Below are positions 9,898-19,689 of a stretch of DNA of 64,000 nt, in pieces; position 1 is the stretch's first letter; each line of letters opens with the position of its first letter. The position numbers and the translations under genes are program-made. The stretch comes from Mycolicibacter hiberniae (GTDB lineage Bacteria; Actinomycetota; Actinomycetes; Mycobacteriales; Mycobacteriaceae), in contig NZ_AP022609.1 in the NCBI RefSeq assembly GCF_010729485.1, positions 992,001 through 1,056,000 on the forward strand, in the 5' to 3' direction. The notes below the pieces were generated by a model, which saw only the letters and a program-made list of their open reading frames with translations, was not told where the DNA came from and did not search any database.

Positions 9898-10950
9898 TCA
9901 GTGCGTCCGCTCGTAGATCAGCCAGCGCAGTTCCATCGGGGACTCTTCACGGGTGGTGCGGAACGCGTCGAGTCCGCTGGCCCAGTCGATGTACCAGTGC
10001 GTGGGCGGCCAGGCGCCCTCGGGAAGATGAGCCTTCTCGTATTCGTAGACGGACTCGTCGGAACGCAGCACAAGCGGTAGGCCGGCCGACGCGGCAGCCA
10101 TCTCGGCACGAGTGAACAGACCCGAGTAGACCTGCTGGCAGAACTCCCGGGCCGCGCTGTCGGGCTCGAAGCCCTCGTGGGCCAGAAAGCTGTTGAACAC
10201 CAGGCGCCCGCCGGGGGCCAGGCAACGGGCGGCCAACTCGAACAGCTTGCGCACTTCCTCGGTGGACCGGAAGTCGGTCAACACCTCAGAGAGCACCATC
10301 AGCTGGTAGTCGTCGCGGAGATCGTCGGCGTGCGAGAACACGTCACGCACGATGACGCGGACGTCCAGGGACTCGGCCTGCGCGTCGGCGACGAGCATCT
10401 CGGCGAATTTCGGGGTCATCTCCACCACATCGACCGGATGCCCGCGGCGCGCCAGCGCCAGGGCGTTACGGCCGGTGCCACCACCGATTTCGAGCACCCG
10501 GTGACTGGCCGGATCAGCGGCCTCGCCGGCCAGGTGCCATACCCGTGCGTCGGGCTCGGTGCCGAACAACGGCGGCTTGCGCTCGTTCAACCAGGCTTCG
10601 TACGCCTGGGCGACCGAACTCCACTGAGCCCGCACCGTGTAGTTCAGCGTCGGGCCGACCGGGGCGTTGTAGGAGATGATGATGTGCGAACGCACCGAGT
10701 GTGAGTACGCCTCGGCGAGTTGGCCCTGCAGCACCTCCCGGAGGCGCTCAAGCTCCTCGTCGCTGAAGGGCTTACCCAGGCCGGTGAAGACGTCCGTGCA
10801 CATCTTCACGTATTCGTCGAGCATGCTCGGCACGGCCGGAAGCCGGATGTCACCGCTGATCTGGGCGCGGGTATGAAATCGCCGCACCATGGCTTCTTTG
10901 GTGGCCCGGGCGCGATCAAGCGAACTCAACGGAAAATCTTCCACAGACAT
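9898..10950 (-). CDS. Class I SAM-dependent methyltransferase
   Basis: 350 aa soluble enzyme. The methyltransferase fold lies at about residues 145-270, with motif [15 protein letters not shown], an acidic [10 protein letters not shown] at the end of strand 2 and [11 protein letters not shown] after strand 5. An N-terminal helical region of about 140 residues precedes it and may bind the substrate. Start is ATG at 10950 ([11 protein letters not shown]). It is transcribed away from nadD, from which it is separated by 140 bases. It lies 163 bases upstream of the LuxR-type regulator on the same strand, so the two might form one unit. The substrate cannot be predicted. Confidence 0.85.
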   Translation of the reverse strand: MSVEDFPLSSLDRARATKEAMVRRFHTRAQISGDIRLPAVPSMLDEYVKMCTDVFTGLGKPFSDEELERLREVLQGQLAEAYSHSVRSHIIISYNAPVGPTLNYTVRAQWSSVAQAYEAWLNERKPPLFGTEPDARVWHLAGEAADPASHRVLEIGGGTGRNALALARRGHPVDVVEMTPKFAEMLVADAQAESLDVRVIVRDVFSHADDLRDDYQLMVLSEVLTDFRSTEEVRKLFELAARCLAPGGRLVFNSFLAHEGFEPDSAAREFCQQVYSGLFTRAEMAAASAGLPLVLRSDESVYEYEKAHLPEGAWPPTHWYIDWASGLDAFRTTREESPMELRWLIYERTH

Positions 10951-11090
10951 CTTCTACACGATCGGCCTGGGTTTCGCGCCGGCAACCGTCAGTTGCGCCC
11001 GCATCGGCGCGCAGCGGCAGCCCGGCGCAGGCCGGCGACGTCCGGACGGCACGGCGGCACCGGCACGCACCCCAAGTAAGCTGGCCTATC

Positions 11091-11714
11091 GTGCGAAAAC
11101 GGCGGCTGGGAGTCATGGGCGGGACGTTCGATCCCATCCATCACGGACACCTGGTCGCCGCGAGCGAGGTGGCTGATCTGTTCGGGCTCGACGAGGTGGT
11201 TTTCGTACCGACCGGCCAGCCCTGGCTCAAGGAACGCCGCGTCACCGCCGCCGAGGACCGTTACCTGATGACGGTGATCGCCACCGCATCGAATCCACGG
11301 TTCTCGGTGAGCCGGGCCGATATCGATCGCGGCGGTCCCACCTACACCAAAGACACCCTGCGTGACCTGCAAGAACAGAATCCCGACGCCGAGCTCTACT
11401 TCATCACCGGTGCGGATGCGCTGGCCACCATCTTGACCTGGCAGGATTGGCCGGAGATGTTCGAGATGGCGCGGTTCGTGGGGGTGAGTCGGCCCGGTTA
11501 TGAGCTCAACGGCGACCACCTCGCCGAGGCGCTCGGCTCCCTGCCGGAGCACGCGCTGACGCTGGTGGAAGTGCCGGCGCTGGCGATCTCGTCGACCGAC
11601 TGCCGGCGACGTGCAGCCCGATCCCGCCCGATCTGGTACCTGGTCCCCGACGGTGTGGTCCAGTACGTGTCTAAACGCCGCCTCTACCAACCGACCCCCG
11701 GAGACCCACAATGA
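11091..11714 (+). CDS. nadD: Nicotinate-nucleotide adenylyltransferase
   Basis: 207 aa cytosolic enzyme that joins nicotinate mononucleotide to ATP to give deamido-NAD, an essential step of NAD synthesis. The nucleotidyltransferase signature [12 protein letters not shown] is near residue 9-20, and the C-terminal [11 protein letters not shown] matches the ISSTxIR motif of the family. The GTG at 11091 gives [13 protein letters not shown], the expected spacing before the first motif. The stop overlaps the rsfS start (ATGA at 11711). Gene order nadD-rsfS-gpgP-octT-degV is the mycobacterial one (Rv2421c-Rv2417c). Confidence 0.95.
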   Translation: MRKRRLGVMGGTFDPIHHGHLVAASEVADLFGLDEVVFVPTGQPWLKERRVTAAEDRYLMTVIATASNPRFSVSRADIDRGGPTYTKDTLRDLQEQNPDAELYFITGADALATILTWQDWPEMFEMARFVGVSRPGYELNGDHLAEALGSLPEHALTLVEVPALAISSTDCRRRAARSRPIWYLVPDGVVQYVSKRRLYQPTPGDPQ

Positions 11715-12097
11715 CCGCGACACCCGAGGCGCTGCGAATGGCCGCCGTGGCGGCCGGCGCCGCCGAGAACAAACTGGCCGACGACGTGGTCGTCATCGAT
11801 GTCTCCGCCCAGTTGGTGATCACCGACTGCTTCGTCATCGCCTCGGCGTCCAACGAACGGCAGGTCAACGCCATCGTCGACGAGATCGAGGAGAAGATGC
11901 GCGTGGCCGGGTACAAACCGGCGCGCCGCGAGGGCACCCGGGAGGGGCGCTGGACGCTGCTGGACTACGTCGACATCGTCGTGCACGTCCAGCACCAGGA
12001 CGAACGGGACTTCTACGCGCTGGACCGGCTGTGGAAGGACTGTCCGGTCGTGCCGATCGACGCGTCCGGTGCCGCGGCGCCCGAGGACGCGTCGTGA
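11711..12097 (+). CDS. rsfS: Ribosomal silencing factor RsfS
   Basis: 128 aa, the usual size of RsfS/Iojap. The protein binds uL14 on the large ribosomal subunit and blocks joining of the subunits when nutrients are short. Family signs are [20 protein letters not shown], the [10 protein letters not shown] segment and [15 protein letters not shown] with its conserved D-Y-D. It starts by ATGA overlap with nadD and ends by GTGA overlap with the phosphatase, so translation of the three is coupled. Confidence 0.95.
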   Translation: MTATPEALRMAAVAAGAAENKLADDVVVIDVSAQLVITDCFVIASASNERQVNAIVDEIEEKMRVAGYKPARREGTREGRWTLLDYVDIVVHVQHQDERDFYALDRLWKDCPVVPIDASGAAAPEDAS

Positions 12098-12771
12098 GGG
12101 TCCGCAGGCTGATCCTGCTGCGCCACGGCCAGACGGAGTACAACGCCGGCAGCCGCATGCAGGGCCAGCTGGACACCGTGCTCAGTGACCTGGGCCGCGC
12201 GCAGGCGGGGGCGGCCGCCGAAGTGCTGCGCAAGCGGCATCCGCTGCTGATCGTGTCGTCGGACCTGTGGCGGGCCTACGACACCGCCACTGTGCTGGCC
12301 GAGCACAACGGGTTGAACGTCCGGGTGGACACGCGGTTGCGGGAAACCCACCTGGGGGACTGGCAGGGCCTGACCCACGAAGAGGTCGACGCCGCCGCGC
12401 CCGGTGCCCGGCTGGCCTGGCGCGACGACGCCCGATGGGCGCCCCACGGCGGCGAGAGCCGCATCGACGTCGCCGAGCGCAGTGTCCCGCTGGTGCGCGA
12501 GCTGGTGGCCGGGGAGCCGGAGTGGGGCAGAGCCGACCACGCCGACCAGCCGGTGGTGCTGGTGGCCCACGGCGGGCTGATCGCCGCGCTGACCGCGGCC
12601 CTGCTGCGCCTTCCGGTGGAGAACTGGCCGATCCTGGGCGGCATGGCCAACGCCAGCTGGACCCAGCTCAGCGGCTATTCCGACGCTCAGGGGCCCGACG
12701 ACTTCGACGCCGTGCGCTGGCGTCTCGACGTCTGGAATGCCTCAGCACAGGTGGCCGGCGATGTCCTCTGA
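12094..12771 (+). CDS. gpgP: Histidine phosphatase, glucosyl-3-phosphoglycerate phosphatase
   Basis: 225 aa. It has the phosphoglycerate mutase/histidine phosphatase motif [14 protein letters not shown] (His about residue 11), a second active-site stretch [14 protein letters not shown] and the later [12 protein letters not shown]. In M. tuberculosis the gene at this position (Rv2419c) dephosphorylates glucosyl-3-phosphoglycerate, a precursor of methylglucose lipopolysaccharides. The assignment here rests on synteny and family. GTG start at 12094 overlaps the rsfS stop; the longer open frame upstream is a shadow of rsfS and nadD. The next gene begins inside its last codons (ATG 12761). Confidence 0.88.
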   Translation: MRVRRLILLRHGQTEYNAGSRMQGQLDTVLSDLGRAQAGAAAEVLRKRHPLLIVSSDLWRAYDTATVLAEHNGLNVRVDTRLRETHLGDWQGLTHEEVDAAAPGARLAWRDDARWAPHGGESRIDVAERSVPLVRELVAGEPEWGRADHADQPVVLVAHGGLIAALTAALLRLPVENWPILGGMANASWTQLSGYSDAQGPDDFDAVRWRLDVWNASAQVAGDVL

Positions 12772-13510
12772 ACCGCGCATACCCGCCCAGACCCGGCCCA
12801 CGCTGCTGGTCTTCGCCGACTCACTGTCCTATTACGGGCCCACCGGCGGCTTGCCCGCCGACCACCCGCGGATCTGGCCGAACCTGGTCGCCGACCAGCT
12901 GGGCTGGGATGTCGAACTCATCGGCCGCATCGGCTGGACCAGTCGCGACGTGTGGTGGGCGTCCACCCAGGACCCGCGGGCGTGGGCCGCACTGCCCCGG
13001 GCGGGTGCGGTCATCTTCGCCACCAGCGGGATGGACTCCTTGCCGTCGGTGTGGCCGACGGCGCTGCGTGAGTTGATCCGCTACGTGCGCCCCTCGGGAC
13101 TGCGGCGTTGGGTCCGCGATTTCTACGGCTGGCTGCAACCACGGTTCTCGCCCTTTGCGCGGGCCGCCCTGCCGCCGCACCTCACCGTGAGTTATCTCGA
13201 GCTGACCAGGGGCGCCATCGATTTCAACCGTCCGGGAATCCCCATCGTCGCCTCGCTGCCGTCGGTGCACATCGCCGACACCTACGGCAGAGCCCACCAG
13301 GGACGCGAACCCACGGTGCGGGCCATCACGGCCTGGGCGCGCGAACACGACGTCCCGCTGGTGGACCTGAAGGCCGCGGTGGCCGATGAGGTCCTGAGCG
13401 GGCGCGCCAATCCCGACGGCATCCACTGGAACTTCGAAGCGCACCAGGCGGTCGCCGAGCTGATGCTCAAGGCCCTCAGCGAGGCCGGCGTCCCCAGCCC
13501 GCCGGTATGA
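12761..13510 (+). CDS. octT: SGNH-type acyltransferase, diglucosylglycerate octanoyltransferase
   Basis: 249 aa from ATG 12761; an in-frame ATG at 12737 is possible. The SGNH hydrolase fold shows [10 protein letters not shown] as block I (Ser about residue 19) and the C-terminal block [13 protein letters not shown] with Asp and His. The gene in this position in M. tuberculosis (Rv2418c) was shown to put an octanoyl group on diglucosylglycerate, the early intermediate of methylglucose lipopolysaccharides. It lies in the same transcription unit as gpgP, which supplies the same pathway. The specificity is inferred from order and family. Confidence 0.85.
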   Translation: MSSEPRIPAQTRPTLLVFADSLSYYGPTGGLPADHPRIWPNLVADQLGWDVELIGRIGWTSRDVWWASTQDPRAWAALPRAGAVIFATSGMDSLPSVWPTALRELIRYVRPSGLRRWVRDFYGWLQPRFSPFARAALPPHLTVSYLELTRGAIDFNRPGIPIVASLPSVHIADTYGRAHQGREPTVRAITAWAREHDVPLVDLKAAVADEVLSGRANPDGIHWNFEAHQAVAELMLKALSEAGVPSPPV

Positions 13511-13517
13511 GTATCCG

Positions 13518-14378
13518 ATGAGCGTTGTCGTCGTCACCGATTCGTCGGCCTGCCTGCCCGCTGAGCTGCGGGACCGCTGGGGCATCCGCACGGTGCCGCT
13601 GCACATCCTGCTCGACGGGGCCGATCTGCGCGACGGCGTCGACGACGTGCCCGACGATCTCTATCTGCGCGAGCGGGTCACCACGGCCGGTGCGGCGCCG
13701 GAGGACCTGGCCGAGGCCTACCGCGCCGCGCTCGCCCACAGCTCCGGCTCCGGTGTGCTGGCGGTGCACATCTCCGCAGCCCTGTCGGGAACCGTCGCCA
13801 CCGCCGGCCAGGCCGCCCAACAGCTCGGCCCCGCAGTGCAGGTGGTCGATTCCAAGTCCGCGGCGATGGGCACCGGTTTCGTGGCGCTGGCCGCCGCCCG
13901 GGCCGCCGCGGGCGGCGCCGACCTGCACCAGGTCGCGGCGGCGGCCGATGCCGCCGTGCGGCGCGGCCACGCCTACATGGTGGTGCAGCGGCTGGACAAC
14001 CTGCGGCGCAGCGGCCGGATCGGCAGCGCAGCGGCGTGGCTCGGAACCGCCCTGTCCCTGAAGCCGCTGCTGGCAGTCGATGAGGGAAAGCTCGTGCTGG
14101 CGCAGCGGGTACGCACCGTCGGTAAGGCGGTCGCGTCGATGATCGACCGGGTCTGTGAGGTGGTCGGGGACCGCCCGGCTTCCCTTGCCGTGCATCACGT
14201 CGCCAATATGGCGGGGGCCCAGGAGGTGGCCGATGCGCTGGCCGAGCGGTTGCCGGGTTGCGAGCCCGCGGTGATCACCAGCCTGTGTCCGACGCTCGCT
14301 CTGCATGTCGGGGCCGGGGCGGTCGCGGTGTGTGTCGATGTCGCTGCGGCGCAACCGGATTCCTCGGCTCACAGCTGA
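13518..14378 (+). CDS. DegV-family fatty-acid-binding protein
   Basis: 286 aa, normal length for DegV. It starts VVVVTDSSACLP, has the TSCSGTG-like block changed to AHSSGSGVLAVHISAAL, followed by SGTVATAGQAA, and GYMVQRLDNLRRSGRI in the form AYMVVQRLDNLRRSGRI. DegV proteins bind a fatty acid and, in several bacteria, present it to fatty acid kinase. ATG at 13518 lies seven bases after octT and is the last gene of the nadD unit. The next gene converges on it, four bases away. Confidence 0.92.
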   Translation: MSVVVVTDSSACLPAELRDRWGIRTVPLHILLDGADLRDGVDDVPDDLYLRERVTTAGAAPEDLAEAYRAALAHSSGSGVLAVHISAALSGTVATAGQAAQQLGPAVQVVDSKSAAMGTGFVALAAARAAAGGADLHQVAAAADAAVRRGHAYMVVQRLDNLRRSGRIGSAAAWLGTALSLKPLLAVDEGKLVLAQRVRTVGKAVASMIDRVCEVVGDRPASLAVHHVANMAGAQEVADALAERLPGCEPAVITSLCPTLALHVGAGAVAVCVDVAAAQPDSSAHS

Positions 14379-14382
14379 GGTC

Positions 14383-17295
14383 TCAGGGCGTGGCCGCTGC
14401 TCCGCCGGCGACCGGTTCCTGCGCACCAGAGTGGGCCGCGATGCCGCGGATGTTGGTGTTGGGTCCCCACGGCCGGACCACCTGCGGCCACCAGAACCAT
14501 TTGCCCAGCAGCGTCGCGATCGACGGCATGAAGAACGCCCGGACCACGAAGGTGTCCAGCAGCAGCCCGATCGCCACGGTGGTGCCGTACATGCCGATGG
14601 CCTTGAGGTCGCTGAAGAACATGATGCCCATGGTCGCGGCGAAAACCATGCCGGCCGAGGTCACCACGCCACCACTGCCGGCCATCGCCCGGATATACCC
14701 GGTCTTGAGCCCGGCGTGGATCTCCTCCTCGAAGCGGGAGACCAGTAGCAGGTTGTAGTCCGAGCCGACGGCCAGCAATACGATGACCGCCAGCACCAGC
14801 GTCACCCAGTAGATGTGCTGGCCGAAGATGTGCTGCCAGATCAACACCGAGATGCCGAACGACGCGGCGATCGAACTGGATGCGGTGCCGACGATGACGA
14901 CCGCGGCCACCAGGGACCGGGTGATCATCATCATGATCAGGAAAATCAGGGTCAGCGACGCCACGACCGCGATCATCAGGTCGTACTTGGCGCCGTTCTG
15001 CATGTCCTCGTAGAGAGCCGCCATACCGCCGATGTAGACCTTGGCGTCGGACAGCGACGACTGTTTCAGGGCCTCCTGCGCAGCGATCCGCTCCGGCTCA
15101 ACCCGCTTGATGCCCTCGGCGGTGGCCGGATACGTCTGATGGGTGACGAAGAACCGGGCCGATTTGCCGTCCGGCGACATGAACAGTCGCAGCCCGGTCT
15201 GAAAGTCCTTGTTGTCAAACGCCTCGGCGGGCAGGTAGAAGAAGTCGTCGTTTTTGGAGTCGTCGAAGCTCTGACCCATCATGATCTGGGTGTTGCTCAG
15301 GTCTTCCATCTGGTCGATGAACGCCGAGAACGTGGAGTGCACGGTCAGCACCAGAGCCCGCATGATCCGCATGGTGTCGACCACCGCCGGCAGCAATTCG
15401 ACCGCCTGGGGCAGCAGGCGCGCGGTCTTGGTGATGTCGTCGGACAGGTAGTGCAGTTGCTCGGCGAGCTGGTCGATGCCGTCGGTGGCGTCGAAGGTGT
15501 TGCGCAGCGCATTGCACATCGGGATGTCGAAACAGTGTGGCTCCCAGTAGAAGTAGCTGCGCAGCGGCCGGAACTGGTCGTCGAACTCGGCAATGTGGTC
15601 GCGGATCCGGTCGGAGACGTCCACGGTGTTGCGGGTCACTTCGGCGGTGTCGTCGAAGGTCCGGTCGACCTCCTGCAGATATCCGTACATCTGAATGAGC
15701 AGCTCGATGTCTTTGTCGAGTTGCTGGGAGATGGTGTCGATATCTTTGATCCGGTCCTTGAGCGACTTCATGTTCTGGATCATCAGCTGGTTGGAGACAC
15801 TGAGCTGGAATGGAATCGAGCTGTGCTGCAGCGGAATTCCCAGCGGACGGGTGATGTCCTGAATCATCCCGATCCCGACCACCCGCATGATGTTCCTGGC
15901 GACCCGGTCCAGCACCAGCATGTCGGCGGGATTGCGCATGTCGTGCTCGGATTCCACCATGGTGATATCCGGCGCCATCCGGGCTGCCGAGAAATGCCGT
16001 TCCGCGGCGGCGTAGGCCACATTGACCGGGGTGTCGGCGGGCAGATACTTGCGGTCGTCGTAGCCGGGTCTGAATCCCGGCAGCGCCACCAGACCGATCA
16101 TGATGATCGCCAGGCTGGCCACCGCGATCGGTCCCGGCCAGCGCACCACCGAGACCCCGGCCCGGCGCCAGAACCCGCCCCGCTTGGCGGGTTTGGGGTC
16201 CAGCAGGCCGAAGCTGCTGACCACCACCAGCATGGCCGGTCCCAGAGTGAGCGCCGCGGCCACCACCACGAGCATGCCCACCGAGACCGGGATGCCCATG
16301 GTGTGGAAGTAGGGCAGCCGGGTGAAGTGCAGCATGGCCGACGCTCCGGCGATGGTCAGTCCGGATCCCAGCACCACCGGGGTGACACTGCGAACGGTGG
16401 TGTAATACGCCTCGACCCGGTCCGTGCCCGCCAGCCGGGCCTCCCGGTAGCGGCCGATCAGGAAGATGCCGTAGTCGGTGCCGGCGGCGATCGCGAGCAT
16501 CACCATGATGTTGACCGCGAACGTCGTCAGGCCCATGACGTCGTGAAAACCGAGGACCGCCACGACGCCGCGGGCGCAGACCAGCTCCAGCAGGGTCAGG
16601 AACAGCTGCGTCAACATCGCTGCCACCGACCTGAACACGATGAGCAGCATGATCGCGATCGCAGCGATGGTGAACAGCGTGATCTTGACCAGGCTGGCAT
16701 CGCCGATCTGACGAAGGTCTGCGGTCAACGCGGCCGGCCCGGCCACATAGGCCTGCACGCCCGGCGGCGCAGGGGTGTCGTCGATGGCCTTGCGCACCGC
16801 GACCACCGAGTCATTCGCCTCGGTCATACCCTGGTTGCCCACCAGGTTGAGCATGATGTAGGCGGCTTTGGCGTCGGAACTCTGAACGCCGGCAGCGGTC
16901 AGCCGGTCGCGCCAGAAGTCTTGGGCGTGTTCGACATGGGCGGTGTCGGCGATCAGCTTCGCGACGATCTCGTCGTAGTAGTGGTGGGCGGCCTCGCCGA
17001 GTTCTTCCTCGCCGACCACCACCATCATCACGGTGCTGTTGGACTGGTATTCCTCGAAGTTCTCGCCGACCAGCTTGCTGGCGATCATCGAGGGGGCGTC
17101 GATCGGCGCCAGTGGTGCGGAGTGCTCTTCGGAGATGACTTCCAGCTGGGGCACAAGGACATTCACCAGCACGGTGAGCACGATCCAGACAATGATGATC
17201 GGCACCGCGAAAACACGCAGCAGGTGGGCGAAGAACGGCCGCTTGGCGGGCCGCTCGTTCTGGTGCTCGCGCTGCGCGGTGATCCGTTTGATCAT
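14383..17295 (-). CDS. MmpL-family RND transporter (MmpL4/MmpL5 type)
   Basis: 970 aa from the ATG at 17295, which overlaps the MmpS stop (ATGA). The frame is open further upstream, but that part overlaps MmpS. It has twelve membrane segments in the RND plan: one near the N-terminus, a large periplasmic loop, five to six around residues 190-390, a second large loop (about 420-760, with a coiled-coil-like stretch around 500-620) and a final block around 760-940. The motifs AAGTDYGIFLIGRYREAR and AVGSDYNLLLVSRFEEE carry the Asp-Tyr pairs of the proton relay. Sequence and size recall MmpL4/MmpL5, which export siderophores with MmpS4/5 in M. tuberculosis. Its cargo here is unproven. Confidence 0.93.
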   Translation of the reverse strand: MIKRITAQREHQNERPAKRPFFAHLLRVFAVPIIIVWIVLTVLVNVLVPQLEVISEEHSAPLAPIDAPSMIASKLVGENFEEYQSNSTVMMVVVGEEELGEAAHHYYDEIVAKLIADTAHVEHAQDFWRDRLTAAGVQSSDAKAAYIMLNLVGNQGMTEANDSVVAVRKAIDDTPAPPGVQAYVAGPAALTADLRQIGDASLVKITLFTIAAIAIMLLIVFRSVAAMLTQLFLTLLELVCARGVVAVLGFHDVMGLTTFAVNIMVMLAIAAGTDYGIFLIGRYREARLAGTDRVEAYYTTVRSVTPVVLGSGLTIAGASAMLHFTRLPYFHTMGIPVSVGMLVVVAAALTLGPAMLVVVSSFGLLDPKPAKRGGFWRRAGVSVVRWPGPIAVASLAIIMIGLVALPGFRPGYDDRKYLPADTPVNVAYAAAERHFSAARMAPDITMVESEHDMRNPADMLVLDRVARNIMRVVGIGMIQDITRPLGIPLQHSSIPFQLSVSNQLMIQNMKSLKDRIKDIDTISQQLDKDIELLIQMYGYLQEVDRTFDDTAEVTRNTVDVSDRIRDHIAEFDDQFRPLRSYFYWEPHCFDIPMCNALRNTFDATDGIDQLAEQLHYLSDDITKTARLLPQAVELLPAVVDTMRIMRALVLTVHSTFSAFIDQMEDLSNTQIMMGQSFDDSKNDDFFYLPAEAFDNKDFQTGLRLFMSPDGKSARFFVTHQTYPATAEGIKRVEPERIAAQEALKQSSLSDAKVYIGGMAALYEDMQNGAKYDLMIAVVASLTLIFLIMMMITRSLVAAVVIVGTASSSIAASFGISVLIWQHIFGQHIYWVTLVLAVIVLLAVGSDYNLLLVSRFEEEIHAGLKTGYIRAMAGSGGVVTSAGMVFAATMGIMFFSDLKAIGMYGTTVAIGLLLDTFVVRAFFMPSIATLLGKWFWWPQVVRPWGPNTNIRGIAAHSGAQEPVAGGAAATP

Positions 17296-17735
17296 CCGGA
17301 CTTCACCAGGCAGAAGGTCTGGGCGTTGAGTCCGGTGGCGCGGCGCTCGTCGAGCAACCGGTCGTCGATTTTGATCCGGCAACCGATTTCACCGCTGTCG
17401 CCCTGCACGATCATGTTCGCCATGACGGCAGGCAGCACGGTGACCACGGTGTAGGTCCACGGCAGCGGGACGCCGTTGAGCTGATGAACGTTGGCCTCGG
17501 CGTCCCAGTAGTTGATGTCGGCGACGGTGCCCGGCGGCCCGAAAGCCTCGTAGGCGACGTATTTCGGGTTGAACTGCACGATTTCGATGCCCGTGCCGGC
17601 ATGGGGATTGAGGTCCTGGGAGGCAAACACCTTATGCAGCCGGGTCACGATGACACTCGAAATCGCGATGATCACGATGAAGACCAGCGGAATCCAATAC
17701 CGCTTGAGCACGGCGGCGACCGATGTTCGCCCCAT
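17292..17735 (-). CDS. MmpS-family accessory membrane protein
   Basis: 147 aa. One N-terminal membrane anchor (about 13-32, IPLVFIVIIAISSVIV) is followed by an extracytoplasmic domain with GPPGTVADINYWDAEA and two cysteines (IGCRIK and TFCLVK) as in MmpS4/5. The ATG at 17735 is preferred over upstream codons because GCGGAAGGCGG precedes it and it begins MGRTSVAAVLKRYWIP. It is translationally coupled to the MmpL gene. A TATGCT hexamer on this strand at 17839-17844 could be its -10 element, giving a leader of about 95 bases. No convincing IdeR box was seen upstream. Confidence 0.92.
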   Translation of the reverse strand: MGRTSVAAVLKRYWIPLVFIVIIAISSVIVTRLHKVFASQDLNPHAGTGIEIVQFNPKYVAYEAFGPPGTVADINYWDAEANVHQLNGVPLPWTYTVVTVLPAVMANMIVQGDSGEIGCRIKIDDRLLDERRATGLNAQTFCLVKSG

Positions 17736-17959
17736 CTCACCGCCTTCCGCCTGGCGTGCGGTTGAACGTCGGCGGCCGGCGGTCTGCCCCCCGGTTTCGC
17801 GGGAAGCATCGATGGTTCCGCGAATCGCGCCTGTGGGCAGCATAACCTTCGATTAGCTAAGGAACGCAACCCGCGTTTTCCCGGCGCAGTGGGGCCCGGA
17901 TGCCCGCAGGGCCCCTCGGACCGAGCGCCGACGCCGGGAGTTCAGTAGCATGGCCGCTG

Positions 17960-18541
17960 ATGCACGCTCTGGGAAATGTCGTCCGATTCGGTGCGGTCGT
18001 CCTCGTGGTGACGCTGGCGCTGTCCGGGTGCAGCGGGAAGGGCTTGTCCGGCGCGTCGTCGCAGGCATCGGCGGCCCCGGACGCGTCGTGGACGCGCCCC
18101 GATGCGCCGCCTGACCCCCGAACCCTCCTACGCGCCGGTGACCTCGCGGTTTCGCAGCTGCCCGCCGGCGTGCTGATCTTCATCGAGAGTCAGGACAGCG
18201 GCACCTGGAAGGCCGGGCTTGTCGCCCCTGATGGCACCGAACACCAGCTCAAGGTCGCATCCGACGGCCTGACGGTGCTTGTCGGCCCCACCGCGACCGA
18301 GGACAGCGACGCCGACAAGGCCAAGCGGCGCGCCAACGTCGACGGGACCCACCTGGACTATCACGGCGCTGTGGGCCGGGTTTTACAGGCCGTGCCGAAC
18401 GGTTCCATCACCGAGCTGAGCCTGCTCGACATGAACGGCACAGTGGTGTGGGAAGCCGACGTGTGGGACGACCAGCTCGCCGAACACGACGTGATCGTGG
18501 ACGCGGCTTCCGGAACGGTCACCGCCAACCGGCAGGTCTAG
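17960..18541 (+). CDS. Putative lipoprotein
   Basis: 193 aa. A signal sequence ends in the lipobox LALSGCSG (Cys about residue 22), so the protein should be lipid-anchored outside the membrane. It is followed by a Ser/Ala-rich spacer and a globular domain of about 130 residues without cysteines. ATG at 17960 is chosen because it puts the lipobox at a normal distance. It stands alone between divergent mmpS and a convergent reductase gene whose stop codon overlaps its own stop (CTAG). I do not recognise the domain. Confidence 0.8.
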   Translation: MHALGNVVRFGAVVLVVTLALSGCSGKGLSGASSQASAAPDASWTRPDAPPDPRTLLRAGDLAVSQLPAGVLIFIESQDSGTWKAGLVAPDGTEHQLKVASDGLTVLVGPTATEDSDADKAKRRANVDGTHLDYHGAVGRVLQAVPNGSITELSLLDMNGTVVWEADVWDDQLAEHDVIVDAASGTVTANRQV

Positions 18542-19626
18542 TCGCTGGGCGGCGTGCCGACGCGCCCGGTGATCGGTGGCAGGTCGGCCAGGGTCACGAT
18601 GCCCGGCTCGGCGGCCACCACCGCCGGCACCGCGTTGGTCACCGGCATGGCCGTGTAGATCGAACCCAGCCCGTTGAGGTTCGGCTCCCTCCAGTCCGTC
18701 GGGGGCAGGCAGTGGATCACGGTGCGCATGTTGGGCCGCCCGAACACCTGGATGACGTGGCCGTGCGCCACCGGCTTGGGCGGGGTGACCTGGTCGCCCA
18801 TGATCCAGTTGAAGCCCACACTGACCACGTTGCGGCTGCCCACCCAACCGCGGTGATAGCCCAGGACACTGCCCACCGTGCCGGCCGGAATCTTCATGAA
18901 GCCCAGGTCGCTGTCGCCGGCCGCCGCGGTGAACTCGACGTCGAACGTGATGCGGTCGAGTTTCGCCCCGATCGCACCGGCCATCATCGCCGCGGACTCG
19001 GCGAACACCTCGCTCTCCCGGCGCACGCTTTCGGCCAGGCCGGGGGTCTGCGGGTCCTGGCCGAAGCCCATCGCCGCCATGGTGGCCGCCGATTCATACG
19101 TCGAGCAGTCCACCGACTCGGTGATCCGGATCTCGTCGACCCGCTCGCACGCACCGGAAAGCACCATGCCCACCATGTTGGTCAGTCCCGGGTGAGCACC
19201 GCCGCCGAACATCGTGGAGTTCCCGGCCCGACAGGCGTCCTCGATGCGCCGGCGGTCGTGCGCGCTCTGCTTGCCGCCGGTGATCCAGGCCGCGCTCGAG
19301 CAGACATTGACCCCGGCCTCCAGCAGCCGGACCAGCTCGTCGATGCTCGGCCACAGCGGGTTGTAACAGCACGCATCCGGGCGCAGCGCCAGCAGGGCGT
19401 CGATGTCGTCGGTGGCGGTGATCCCGGTGGGTTCGGGCCAGCCGGCCAGCTCGGCTGCGTCCACCCCGACCTTGTCCCTGCCGTGGGCGTAGACGCCGAC
19501 CAGCTCCATGTCGGGCCGGCCGATGATGGCGTGCAACGAGCGCTGGCCGATGTTGCCGGTGGTCCATTGGATGACGCGCAGCGGGCGCTCAGCCGGGGAG
19601 TCGGAAACAGACCCGGAAACAGACAT
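18538..19626 (-). CDS. DapB-like NAD(P)H-dependent dehydrogenase (dihydrodipicolinate reductase N-terminal domain)
   Basis: 362 aa. An N-terminal Rossmann domain, VIQWTTGNIGQRSLHAII (about residues 18-35), is followed by a large C-terminal domain with GVNVCSSAAWITGGKQ and MFGGGAHPGLTNMVG. This matches the long DapB-like family related to 2,4-diaminopentanoate dehydrogenase, common in mycobacteria beside lipid degradation genes, rather than lysine-pathway DapB, which is about 245 aa. It lies 63 bases after the acyl-CoA dehydrogenase pair on the same strand, so a role with them in oxidation of an acyl or steroid compound is likely but unproven. Confidence 0.8.
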   Translation of the reverse strand: MSVSGSVSDSPAERPLRVIQWTTGNIGQRSLHAIIGRPDMELVGVYAHGRDKVGVDAAELAGWPEPTGITATDDIDALLALRPDACCYNPLWPSIDELVRLLEAGVNVCSSAAWITGGKQSAHDRRRIEDACRAGNSTMFGGGAHPGLTNMVGMVLSGACERVDEIRITESVDCSTYESAATMAAMGFGQDPQTPGLAESVRRESEVFAESAAMMAGAIGAKLDRITFDVEFTAAAGDSDLGFMKIPAGTVGSVLGYHRGWVGSRNVVSVGFNWIMGDQVTPPKPVAHGHVIQVFGRPNMRTVIHCLPPTDWREPNLNGLGSIYTAMPVTNAVPAVVAAEPGIVTLADLPPITGRVGTPPSD

Positions 19627-19689
19627 CGTGCTCCTAGTGGCGGGTGCGGGCAGTGGCCCGCCGGCGGCGCGGCCGACGGCGGCTGCGTG

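Noticed and set aside
14815..17454. 879-codon open frame on + opposite mmpL
   Set aside because: It is the antisense of the MmpL gene, rich in His/Arg/Gly with no domain; an effect of high GC and codon bias.
17841..17864. CCTT-N9-AAGG region upstream of mmpS as an IdeR box
   Set aside because: Fewer than half of the consensus positions agree in any alignment, well below the other boxes in the window.
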